Positions 52,343 to 59,339 of a stretch of 64,000 nt of DNA are shown here, in pieces. A program made the position numbers and the translations under genes. The DNA is from JAFMIT01 sp049421205 (GTDB lineage: Bacteria > Actinomycetota > Actinomycetes > S36-B12 > UBA5976): NCBI GenBank assembly GCA_049421205.1, contig JBMSMQ010000001.1, forward strand, positions 1 through 64,000. Direction: 5' to 3'. The notes beneath the pieces are model-generated. The model was not told the DNA's origin. It ran no database searches and saw only the letters and a list, made by a program, of their open reading frames with translations. How positions within the stretch are numbered: the stretch's first letter is position 1; each line of letters opens with the position of its first letter.

Positions 52343-52906
52343 ATGGCAACTTCAAATGACCTCAAAAATGGCATGGTCTTAAACATTGATAATGAGTTAT
52401 GGGCCGTAGTTGAATTTCAACACGTTAAGCCAGGTAAAGGGCCAGCTTTCGTCCGCACCAAAATGAAACATGTCGTTAGCGGTAAAGTCGTGGAGAAAAC
52501 ATTCAATGCAGGTGTAAAAGTTGAGACTGCAAACGTAGACAAGAGAGAAATGCAGTATCTCTATAACGACGGAAGTGGCTTTGTCTTTATGGATACCGCC
52601 ACCTATGATCAAATCACAATTGACCCAGTCATTGTCGGTGATGCTGTGAATTTCATGCTCGAAAACCAAGTTGCGATTGTGGCAATGCACGAGGGACTTC
52701 CTCTCTATGTTGAACTTCCCGCAAATGTTGAACTTCATATTGAGTACACAGAACCTGGGCTTCAGGGAGATCGTTCTTCTGGAGGTACTAAACCTGCTCG
52801 ACTTGAAACTGGATATGAAATTCAGGTGCCACTTTTCATTGAAAACGGAACTAAAGTGAAAGTTGACACTCGTGATGGTTCCTATCTAGGCAGAGTTAAT
52901 AACTAG
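52343..52906 (+). CDS. efp: translation elongation factor P
   Basis: Helps the ribosome through consecutive prolines. The 187 aa have the KOW-like N domain with the loop VKPGKGPAFVRTKMKH near residue 29, whose Lys is the position modified in some lineages, and two OB domains ending VDTRDGSYLGRV. AAGGA lies 5 bases before the ATG. nusB overlaps its stop by one base. Its neighbour Xaa-Pro peptidase also deals with proline peptides. Confidence 0.97.
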   Translation: MATSNDLKNGMVLNIDNELWAVVEFQHVKPGKGPAFVRTKMKHVVSGKVVEKTFNAGVKVETANVDKREMQYLYNDGSGFVFMDTATYDQITIDPVIVGDAVNFMLENQVAIVAMHEGLPLYVELPANVELHIEYTEPGLQGDRSSGGTKPARLETGYEIQVPLFIENGTKVKVDTRDGSYLGRVNN

Positions 52907-53316
52907 TGGGGTCACGTACCAAGAGTCGTAAGAAAGCTGCAGAAATTCTTTACGAAGCGGACATACGAGCAGATTCAATTCAAGAAACACTTCTGCGTGC
53001 ACAAACCCATGGTTTTGCTCAATACAACGAATTTACGGTAGAGATTATTGAAGGTGTGCAATCACATTTGCAAATAATTGACGACATTATCAATACGTAC
53101 TCTGAAGGTTGGAAGACTGAACGAATGCCAAGTCTTGACCGGGCTCTCGCCCGCATTGGAGTTTTTGAGCTCTTGTTTCGTGACGATATTCCTGACGAGG
53201 CCACAATTAGTGAAATCGTTTCGCTTGCTTCAGAGATGAGCACTGAACAATCGCCACAGTTTCTCAATGGATTGTTAGCGAAAATAGCATCAGTACGAAA
53301 CAGAATCGTTCTCTAG
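52906..53316 (+). CDS. nusB: transcription antitermination factor NusB
   Basis: All-helical partner of NusE in rRNA antitermination; 136 aa. The family start SRTKSRKKAAEILYEAD and the conserved RMPSLDRALARIGVFELLF near residue 78 and DEATISEIVSLASEMSTEQSPQFLNGLL near residue 103 (two motifs) identify it. GTG start overlaps efp. The stop abuts the 3' end of tRNA-Leu on the opposite strand with no intervening base. Confidence 0.94.
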   Translation: MGSRTKSRKKAAEILYEADIRADSIQETLLRAQTHGFAQYNEFTVEIIEGVQSHLQIIDDIINTYSEGWKTERMPSLDRALARIGVFELLFRDDIPDEATISEIVSLASEMSTEQSPQFLNGLLAKIASVRNRIVL

Positions 53317-53398
53317 TGCCCTCGGGGGGAGTCGAACCCCCACTCCTTTCGGAAACGGATTTTGAGTCCGCCGCGTCTGCCGATTCCGCCACAAGGGC
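53317..53398 (-). tRNA. tRNA-Leu (anticodon CAA)
   Basis: Minus-strand acceptor arms GCCCTTG and CGAGGGC pair with one G-U. The anticodon stem GCGGA/TCCGT holds CTCAAAA; the long variable arm TTTCCGAAAGGAG is typical of class II tRNAs. T arm contains GGTTCGACTCC. CCA is not encoded. The gene abuts the convergent nusB. Confidence 0.95.
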
Positions 53399-53410
53399 TG
53401 TGAGGACACA

Positions 53411-53416
53411 ATTCTA
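53411..53416 (-). promoter_or_regulatory. -10 element of tRNA-Leu
   Basis: TAGAAT on the minus strand lies 12 bases before the tRNA 5' end, a suitable distance. No convincing -35 was found. Confidence 0.35.
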
Positions 53417-53463
53417 GCCGTACGTCGATAAGTTATTGTGGGGGTAGTAAACAAAGGAAACCA

Positions 53464-54192
53464 GTGGTCGGTCTTGGAACCCTCATCAACATCGTTGCAA
53501 TTTTTGCGGGTGGCGCGATTGGCAGTGTCATCGGACATAGGTTTTCGCCTCAACTTCGAACTCTGACAACAGATGTGTTGGGGCTCATCACTGCAGTAAG
53601 TGCAGCACTTTCTGTATCCGTGATCACGTCCTCAGTATTGCTCGATGACATTGGTACCACTTGGCCGATTTTTGTAACACTTTTCGCATTACTGATTGGT
53701 GGATTTATAGGATCTTTATTGCGGATTGAAGAACGACTTGAATTACTTGGAGAGGCACTCAAATCGCGCCTAAGCAAGGGTGAAAACAACTTTGTGATTG
53801 GGTTTGTTACCGCATCGCTGGTTTTTTGCATCGGTCCACTTGCAATTTTGGGAGCATTCGATGACGCATTGGGACTTGGAATTGACAAACTCGTTTTGAA
53901 ATCAACCTTGGATTTTTTCGCTGCAATCGCTTTCGCGGCAAGCTTTGGTTGGGGAGTAACTTTTTCTGCTATTTCGGTGGGAATCTATCAGGCAGTATTC
54001 ACAGTCATTGGATTTGGTTTAGGAAATGTTTGGGATGAAGTCCAGGTTGCATCGCTAACTGTGGTTGGCGGATTACTTCTCTTTGGCATCTCTCTCAGAC
54101 TTCTTAACATTCGTCAGATTGCCATCGGGAATTTGATACCAGCTTTATTTCTTGCACCATATGCGGTATTGATTGCACGTGCTTTTGTTTAG
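53464..54192 (+). CDS. DUF554 family membrane protein
   Basis: Integral membrane protein of 242 aa with six or seven helices; function unknown, related to YdfK-type proteins. It begins VGLGTLINIVAIFAGGAIGSVIGHRF, typical of DUF554, and continues with LLIGGFIGSLLRIEERLE near residue 76 and FVIGFVTASLVFCIGPLAILGA near residue 109. GTG start with AAAGGAAA about 5 bases upstream. It converges on the thioesterase gene with a TTAG stop overlap. Confidence 0.88.
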   Translation: MVGLGTLINIVAIFAGGAIGSVIGHRFSPQLRTLTTDVLGLITAVSAALSVSVITSSVLLDDIGTTWPIFVTLFALLIGGFIGSLLRIEERLELLGEALKSRLSKGENNFVIGFVTASLVFCIGPLAILGAFDDALGLGIDKLVLKSTLDFFAAIAFAASFGWGVTFSAISVGIYQAVFTVIGFGLGNVWDEVQVASLTVVGGLLLFGISLRLLNIRQIAIGNLIPALFLAPYAVLIARAFV

Positions 54193-54602
54193 GATTTAGC
54201 GCGAAGTGCACAAGTGAGACGGGAGACACACGTTAGATCTCCATTTTCATCGCGAATCTCGATTTGGTATACAGCAATAGTTTTTCCAAGTCGAAGCGGT
54301 GTCGCTGTGGCAGTCACTTTGCCACTCGTAGCACTTTTCATATGGGTAGCATTGATGTCAACGCCAACTGCAAATGCGTTCGGTTGCGCATAGAGGTTAG
54401 CGGCCAAACTCCCTGCAGATTCGGCGAGCACTACGTTCGCGCCACCATGCAATAGTCCGAGTGGTTGGCGATTGCCTTCGACTGGCATTTCAAGTATTAC
54501 CAGATTCGCCGATGCTTCTATCAACGTAATTCCCATAGATGTAGCGAGTTCACCAAGTCCTCGTTTTTTTGCTACCTCACCAATATCGGTTTCATTCGCC
54601 AT
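54189..54602 (-). CDS. PaaI-type hotdog-fold thioesterase
   Basis: Hydrolyses an acyl-CoA thioester; 137 aa. The hotdog core has MPVEGNRQPLGLLHGGANVVLAE with the catalytic-type HGG near residue 50, and VDINATHMKSATSGKV near residue 85. The substrate may be an aromatic or menaquinone-precursor CoA ester; undetermined. Such genes stand beside polA in several actinobacteria. The ATG lies exactly 6 bases from a TAAGGT -10 element that shares bases with the polA promoter. Confidence 0.88.
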   Translation of the reverse strand: MANETDIGEVAKKRGLGELATSMGITLIEASANLVILEMPVEGNRQPLGLLHGGANVVLAESAGSLAANLYAQPNAFAVGVDINATHMKSATSGKVTATATPLRLGKTIAVYQIEIRDENGDLTCVSRLTCALRAKS

Positions 54603-54608
54603 AAGTAA

Positions 54609-54614
54609 ACCTTA
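54609..54614 (-). promoter_or_regulatory. -10 element, leaderless promoter of the thioesterase gene
   Basis: TAAGGT on the minus strand, then 6 bases (TTACTT), then the ATG at 54602. It overlaps the polA -10 element by two bases. Confidence 0.5.
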
Positions 54615-54618
54615 GGCT
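54613..54618 (+). promoter_or_regulatory. -10 element, leaderless promoter of polA
   Basis: TAGGCT, then exactly 6 bases (ACGGGT), then the GTG at 54625. Shares two bases with the divergent thioesterase -10 element. Confidence 0.5.
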
Positions 54619-54624
54619 ACGGGT

Positions 54625-57252
54625 GTGCCAAAACAAGAGAATGCCACCAAACGACTTTTACTCATCGATGGACACTCACTTGCTTACAGAGCCTTTTATG
54701 CGTTACCGGTTGAAAGTTTCGCTGCCCCTGATGGTACGCCTACGAACGCCCTTCACGGGTTTGTTTTGATGTTGACGCAAGTGGTAGAGAATGAAAAACC
54801 TACCCATGTAGCGGTGGCGTTTGATCATTCTCGTCAGACATTCCGTTCAGAAAAATTTAGTGAATATAAAGCTCAACGATCTGCATCGCCAGAAGAATTT
54901 ATAGTGCAATTACCATTATTGAAGGAGCTGCTTGAAAGTTGTGGAATTGAAACGTTTACCACACCAGGTTTCGAGGCAGATGACATCATTGCAACAATCG
55001 CGGAGGAAGCAATCTCCGAAGGATTTGACATAGACATTTTGACATCTGATAGAGATTGTTTTCAATTAGTCGGATCCAAGGTTACTGTGCTTTTTCCGCT
55101 GAAAGGAGTCAAAGATTTAGGCCGCTTTACTCCAGAAAGAGTTCTTGAGAAATACGGTGTCACCCCACTGCAATACCCAGAGTATGCAGCGCTTAGGGGA
55201 GATGTGAGCGACAATTTACCTTCAGTCCCAGGTGTTGGAGAAAAAACTGCTGCAGCCTGGATTAGCACATATGACACTATTGAAAACCTCTTGGAGCATC
55301 ATTCAGACTTGAAAGGAAAGGTAGCACTATCCCTGCTTGAACACCAAGATCAAGTTCGACTTAATCTTGAATTAGGTTATCTCAGAAAAGATGTACCACT
55401 TGAACTTAACTTCAATAATCTTGAGATTCAAACCGGAAATTCATTTCAGATGAAACAGATGTTTGATCGACTTGGATTTAAGCAAACACGAAGCAAACTC
55501 CTTTCATTGTTTGGATCTGGTGAACCTGAAACTCAGCCCGTGGATCTGGAACAAAAAATAGCTGAAATTAAGACAGGATCTTTAACGGAAATCGATTCTT
55601 TTGCAGATAGTAAGCATGTATATATGCACATTCGTCTAGACGGAGAGCATCTTGAATATATTGCGATGTCTGATGGTGTCGATGCCTTTCTTTTTCTCGA
55701 CGATACGTTGAACCAAGACAAAGTCTTGAAAACACTCACATCCTTGAACAATATTGTGATGTATGACGGTAAGCCATTGATGAAGTGGCTTTTAGGAAAG
55801 AACCTAGATTTCATCCCACATCGTGATTTACATTTAGTGTCATACATAGAAAATCCAGGCGCAAGAGTGCTTGAATTGAATGATGCTGTCAGGCTTTATT
55901 TGAATGTGGACTCGCCAACATTTACGAATGAGGGGCTTTTCCCAGATTACTCCAGTGAAGCATTGCACCTTCTGAATATCTTGATGCGGCTTGACCAGCA
56001 TTTGCAAAAAGGCATTAGCGATAAAGATACTGAAATCCTTCAAAAAATTGATTTGCCGATATTGAAGATTCTCTCCGTAATGGAGCATCGAGGAATCCAA
56101 GTTGATCTTGCAGGTCTCCAAGATCTTGAACACACATTCGAAATGCGCATGTTGGAAGCATCTCAGGAAGCGGAAAAGCACGCTGGGAGAAGTTTTAATA
56201 TTGCAAGCCCCAAACAGTTACAAGAAATTCTGTTCGGTGTGCGTAATCTGCCCAAGACGAAAAAAATCAAGACGGGATACACCACTGACGCGGAATCTTT
56301 GGCGCAGCTATTCGAACAGACCAAAGATCCTGTGGTTGAGCAGATTTTGAAATGGCGCGAGGTTTCAAAACTAAAACAAGTTTCATCATCGCTGATTCCA
56401 CTTGCCGATATAAATGGTCGAATACATACCAATTTCAGTTCAACGACGACATCCACGGGCCGACTTTCGAGTTCTGACCCGAATCTTCAGAACATTCCAA
56501 TACGTAGCGCTGAGGGTAGATTGATACGTTCCTGTTTTATTGCAGGTGAATCATTTGACGGGCTACTGACGGCAGATTATTCACAAATTGAAATGCGCAT
56601 TATGGCTCATTTAGCGGATGATCCGTTACTAATTACTGCTTTTGAAAGTGGTGAAGACCTGCACGCCAGTGTTGCTTCCGCCATATTTTCAGTAAAACCT
56701 TCTGAAGTAACTCAGGACATGCGTAGAAGAAGTAAAGCAATGTCGTATGGACTCGCTTACGGATTATCCGCATATGGGTTATCTCTACAGTTAGGAATTG
56801 ATCCAAGCGAAGCAAGTGAGTTGATGGAGACGTATTTTTCCCGCTTCGACAAAGTGCGAGAATATTTGAAGATGGTTGTCGAAAAGGCACGTCAGGATGG
56901 GTATACCGAGACGATGTTCGGTCGCAGACGCTACTTACCAGATTTACTTTCAGATAATCGAGTTGTCAGGCAAGCAGCGGAACGAATGGCACTAAACGCT
57001 CCAATTCAAGGAACTGCATCAGACATCATCAAGATTGCAATGATTAATCTGGAGTCACAATTAAAAGATTTAGGAACTAAATCCCGTTTATTACTCCAAG
57101 TCCATGATGAACTTGTGTTGGAAGTTGTCGAGTCGGAACGCGAAGCCGTTGAGGATGCTGTTCGAACTGCAATGATGTCTGCAGTCCTATTGAAGATCCC
57201 ACTGAGTGTTTCTGTTGGGTTCGGTAGAAATTGGGATGCGGCTGCCCATTAG
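54625..57252 (+). CDS. polA: DNA polymerase I
   Basis: Repair and Okazaki-fragment polymerase with a 5' nuclease; 875 aa. The 5'-3' nuclease domain (about 1-290) shows LLLIDGHSLAYRAFYALP, FEADDIIATIA and DVSDNLPSVPGVGEKTAA. The middle domain (about 310-470) lacks recognisable 3'-5' exonuclease acidic motifs and is probably inactive. The polymerase domain has SSDPNLQNIPIR near residue 618, TADYSQIEMRIMAHL near 650, the O helix RRRSKAMSYGLAYG near 701, and LLQVHDELVLEV near 823. The O helix has Tyr where E. coli has Phe762. GTG start by leaderless promoter. Confidence 0.97.
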   Translation: MPKQENATKRLLLIDGHSLAYRAFYALPVESFAAPDGTPTNALHGFVLMLTQVVENEKPTHVAVAFDHSRQTFRSEKFSEYKAQRSASPEEFIVQLPLLKELLESCGIETFTTPGFEADDIIATIAEEAISEGFDIDILTSDRDCFQLVGSKVTVLFPLKGVKDLGRFTPERVLEKYGVTPLQYPEYAALRGDVSDNLPSVPGVGEKTAAAWISTYDTIENLLEHHSDLKGKVALSLLEHQDQVRLNLELGYLRKDVPLELNFNNLEIQTGNSFQMKQMFDRLGFKQTRSKLLSLFGSGEPETQPVDLEQKIAEIKTGSLTEIDSFADSKHVYMHIRLDGEHLEYIAMSDGVDAFLFLDDTLNQDKVLKTLTSLNNIVMYDGKPLMKWLLGKNLDFIPHRDLHLVSYIENPGARVLELNDAVRLYLNVDSPTFTNEGLFPDYSSEALHLLNILMRLDQHLQKGISDKDTEILQKIDLPILKILSVMEHRGIQVDLAGLQDLEHTFEMRMLEASQEAEKHAGRSFNIASPKQLQEILFGVRNLPKTKKIKTGYTTDAESLAQLFEQTKDPVVEQILKWREVSKLKQVSSSLIPLADINGRIHTNFSSTTTSTGRLSSSDPNLQNIPIRSAEGRLIRSCFIAGESFDGLLTADYSQIEMRIMAHLADDPLLITAFESGEDLHASVASAIFSVKPSEVTQDMRRRSKAMSYGLAYGLSAYGLSLQLGIDPSEASELMETYFSRFDKVREYLKMVVEKARQDGYTETMFGRRRYLPDLLSDNRVVRQAAERMALNAPIQGTASDIIKIAMINLESQLKDLGTKSRLLLQVHDELVLEVVESEREAVEDAVRTAMMSAVLLKIPLSVSVGFGRNWDAAAH

Positions 57253-57258
57253 GCGGTT

Positions 57259-57287
57259 TTGAGCCTGAGTTCCCCATAGCCTAGACT
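57259..57287 (+). promoter_or_regulatory. promoter of rpsA
   Basis: TTGAGC (57259-57264) and TAGACT (57282-57287) are separated by 17 bases, the best sigma-70-type match in the window. The -35 overlaps the region just after the polA stop. The transcript would carry a leader of about 90 bases before rpsA. Confidence 0.55.
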
Positions 57288-57302
57288 TCGCCCGCTTCCT
57301 TC

Positions 57303-57334
57303 AGGAGCCCTTTGGGACATAGCTTTGGGCTTTT
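57303..57334 (+). terminator. possible hairpin/attenuator in the rpsA leader
   Basis: AGCCC (57306-57310) pairs with GGGCT (57327-57331), extendable by G-U pairs, with a 16-base loop and a following TTTT. It could end polA transcription or act as an attenuator in the rpsA leader, since it lies downstream of the rpsA promoter. The stem is short. The remainder of the leader holds a small AGGTA-GCG-TACCT stem-loop near 57341 and GAGG about 11 bases before the ATG. Confidence 0.35.
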
Positions 57335-57384
57335 AACTGCAGGTAGCGTACCTACGAGACAATTACATTGAGGTCATTTTTCAT

Positions 57385-58695
57385 ATGACAAATAACAATA
57401 TCGCCGTTAATGACATCGGCACTGTTGAAGATTTCCTAGCGGCGATTGATAACACTCTTAAGAGTTTTGATGATGGAGATTTAGTCCAAGGAATAATTGT
57501 TAAAGTTGATAGAGACGAAGTCTTGCTCGACATTGGTTACAAAACTGAAGGCGTTATACCTTCTCGAGAACTCACCATCAAGCATGATGTTGACCCTTCG
57601 GCTGTTGTGAAAGTCGGCGACACAATCGAAGCATTAGTACTTCAAAAAGAAGACAAAGAAGGTCGCCTAATTCTGTCCAAGAAGCGTGCCCAGTATGAAC
57701 GCGCATGGGGAGAGATTGAAAAAATCAAAGCTGCCGATGGTGTCGTCAAAGGCACCGTTATTGAGGTCGTCAAAGGCGGCCTTATTATGGATATCGGATT
57801 GCGCGGATTTCTTCCAGCAAGTCTCGTTGAAATGCGTCGAGTTCGAGATCTCTCACCTTACATCGGTAAGGAAATTGAAGCAAAAATTATCGAACTTGAT
57901 AAGAACAGAAACAATGTCGTTCTTTCACGTAGAGCATTTCTTGAACATTCACAATCAGAATCCCGAAGTTCATTCCTGACAAATCTTGCAAAGGGTCAGA
58001 TTCGAACAGGCGTGATTTCATCAATTGTGAACTTCGGTGCATTCGTTGATCTTGGCGGTGTCGATGGTCTAGTTCACGTATCAGAATTGTCCTGGAAGCA
58101 CATTGATCATCCCAATGAAGTCGTACAGGTTGGCGATGAAGTTACCGTAGAAGTTCTTGAAGTTGATATGGATCGCGAGAGAGTTTCTCTATCGCTGAAA
58201 TCAACACAAGAAGATCCGTGGCAGCACTTTGCTCGAACACATCAATTAGGGCAGATTGTTACAGGTTCAGTGACAAAGCTTGTGCCATTTGGTGCATTCG
58301 TACGCGTTGCTGAAGGAATTGAAGGTCTGGTCCACATCTCTGAATTGGCCGAACGTCACGTTGAAATTCCAGAACAAGTGGTTCAAGTGAACGACGAAGT
58401 AATGGTCAAAGTCATCGACATCGACCTCGAGCGACGAAGAGTTTCACTTTCCTTGAAACAAGCAAGCGAATCTGGGGAAGACGTTAATGAAGGTTTCGAC
58501 CCGTACCTCTTTGGTATGCCACCATCATTCGATGATGCTGGTCGCTATATCGGTCCAGATGGATTTGATCCTGAAACTGGCGAATGGAAGCCTGGCTCGG
58601 AAGATCAGCGTAAAGAGTGGGAACAGCAATATGCTGAAGCCCACGCTCGATGGGAAGCATATCGCGCCGAACAACAGGCGAATGCCAGCGAATAA
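57385..58695 (+). CDS. rpsA: 30S ribosomal protein S1
   Basis: Binds mRNA on the 30S subunit; 436 aa. Four S1 RNA-binding domains are visible at about residues 35-105, 120-188, 207-277 and 293-362. The last two match the strong consensus (GVISSIVNFGAFVDLGG, GLVHVSELSW; GSVTKLVPFGAFVRVAEG, GLVHISELAE). An acidic, Gln-rich tail of about 70 residues follows. Four domains is the actinobacterial form, against six in E. coli. It has its own promoter and is followed by the window's only strong terminator. Leaderless starts elsewhere in the window would not need S1. Confidence 0.97.
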   Translation: MTNNNIAVNDIGTVEDFLAAIDNTLKSFDDGDLVQGIIVKVDRDEVLLDIGYKTEGVIPSRELTIKHDVDPSAVVKVGDTIEALVLQKEDKEGRLILSKKRAQYERAWGEIEKIKAADGVVKGTVIEVVKGGLIMDIGLRGFLPASLVEMRRVRDLSPYIGKEIEAKIIELDKNRNNVVLSRRAFLEHSQSESRSSFLTNLAKGQIRTGVISSIVNFGAFVDLGGVDGLVHVSELSWKHIDHPNEVVQVGDEVTVEVLEVDMDRERVSLSLKSTQEDPWQHFARTHQLGQIVTGSVTKLVPFGAFVRVAEGIEGLVHISELAERHVEIPEQVVQVNDEVMVKVIDIDLERRRVSLSLKQASESGEDVNEGFDPYLFGMPPSFDDAGRYIGPDGFDPETGEWKPGSEDQRKEWEQQYAEAHARWEAYRAEQQANASE

Positions 58696-58707
58696 CTATC
58701 GAAGTGG

Positions 58708-58741
58708 AAGAGGGCGACCATTTGGTCGCCCTCTTACTTTT
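58708..58741 (+). terminator. intrinsic terminator of rpsA
   Basis: AGAGGGCGACC (58709-58719) and GGTCGCCCTCT (58724-58734) form a perfect 11-base stem around ATTT, extendable by an A-T pair, followed by TACTTTTA. It lies 13 bases after the rpsA stop and ends about 16 bases before the coaE start. Confidence 0.88.
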
Positions 58742-58757
58742 AGTGGAGAATGAAGTC

Positions 58758-59339
58758 GTGAAATGTGTATTTCTTGTGGGAGCAATCGGGGCGGGCAAAT
58801 CAACCGCACTGAAATACCTCGAGAGTAAAGGTGCAGAAATTCTGTCTGCTGATGCAATAGTTCATCAACTCTATGAGAAAGATTCAGACCTCATCCAGGA
58901 GATAGGTGAAGCGTTTCCGGGCGTAGTCGACGAGAGCTTGAGAGTCAATCGTCACCTATTAGCAACGCATTTGCTTTCGAATCCAGAGTGCTTCCCAGTG
59001 TTGGAAAAGTTAGTACACCCTAAAGTGAGAGCAGAGCTCATACGAGTTATGAAGACGTCGAAAGCGAATGTGCTGGTCTATGAATTACCCATCGCCCGCG
59101 ACACAACAGATTTCACAACTGCCGATGCTGTGATTCTGATAGAGGCTCAAAGCGCCACGAGGCTTGAAAGGCTCATTACTCGAGGTATATTCAAAGAAGA
59201 AGCGTTGGAAAGAATGCAACTTCACCCAAATCCATTTACTCCTCACGACAAACCTGTATATCGAATACAGAATGACGGGGGAGAATCTCAATTGTATTTT
59301 CAACTCGACGCTATCTGGAATGAGTTAGTTCATGACTAG
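58758..59339 (+). CDS. coaE: dephospho-CoA kinase
   Basis: Final step of coenzyme A synthesis, phosphorylating the ribose 3'-hydroxyl. The 193 aa show P-loop FLVGAIGAGKSTALK near residue 5, the ADAIVHQL motif near residue 33, and the lid region with VYELPIARD near residue 111. GTG at 58758 is used because the longer frame from 58650 runs through rpsA and its terminator. The start has GGAGAA upstream. It overlaps uvrB by 8 bases. A TACTTT at 58735 could provide a -10 inside the terminator tail. Confidence 0.92.
   Translation: MKCVFLVGAIGAGKSTALKYLESKGAEILSADAIVHQLYEKDSDLIQEIGEAFPGVVDESLRVNRHLLATHLLSNPECFPVLEKLVHPKVRAELIRVMKTSKANVLVYELPIARDTTDFTTADAVILIEAQSATRLERLITRGIFKEEALERMQLHPNPFTPHDKPVYRIQNDGGESQLYFQLDAIWNELVHD

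Noticed and set aside
58650..58757. Long N terminus of CoaE from 58650
   Set aside because: The added codons run through the end of rpsA and its terminator; the family begins right before the P-loop.
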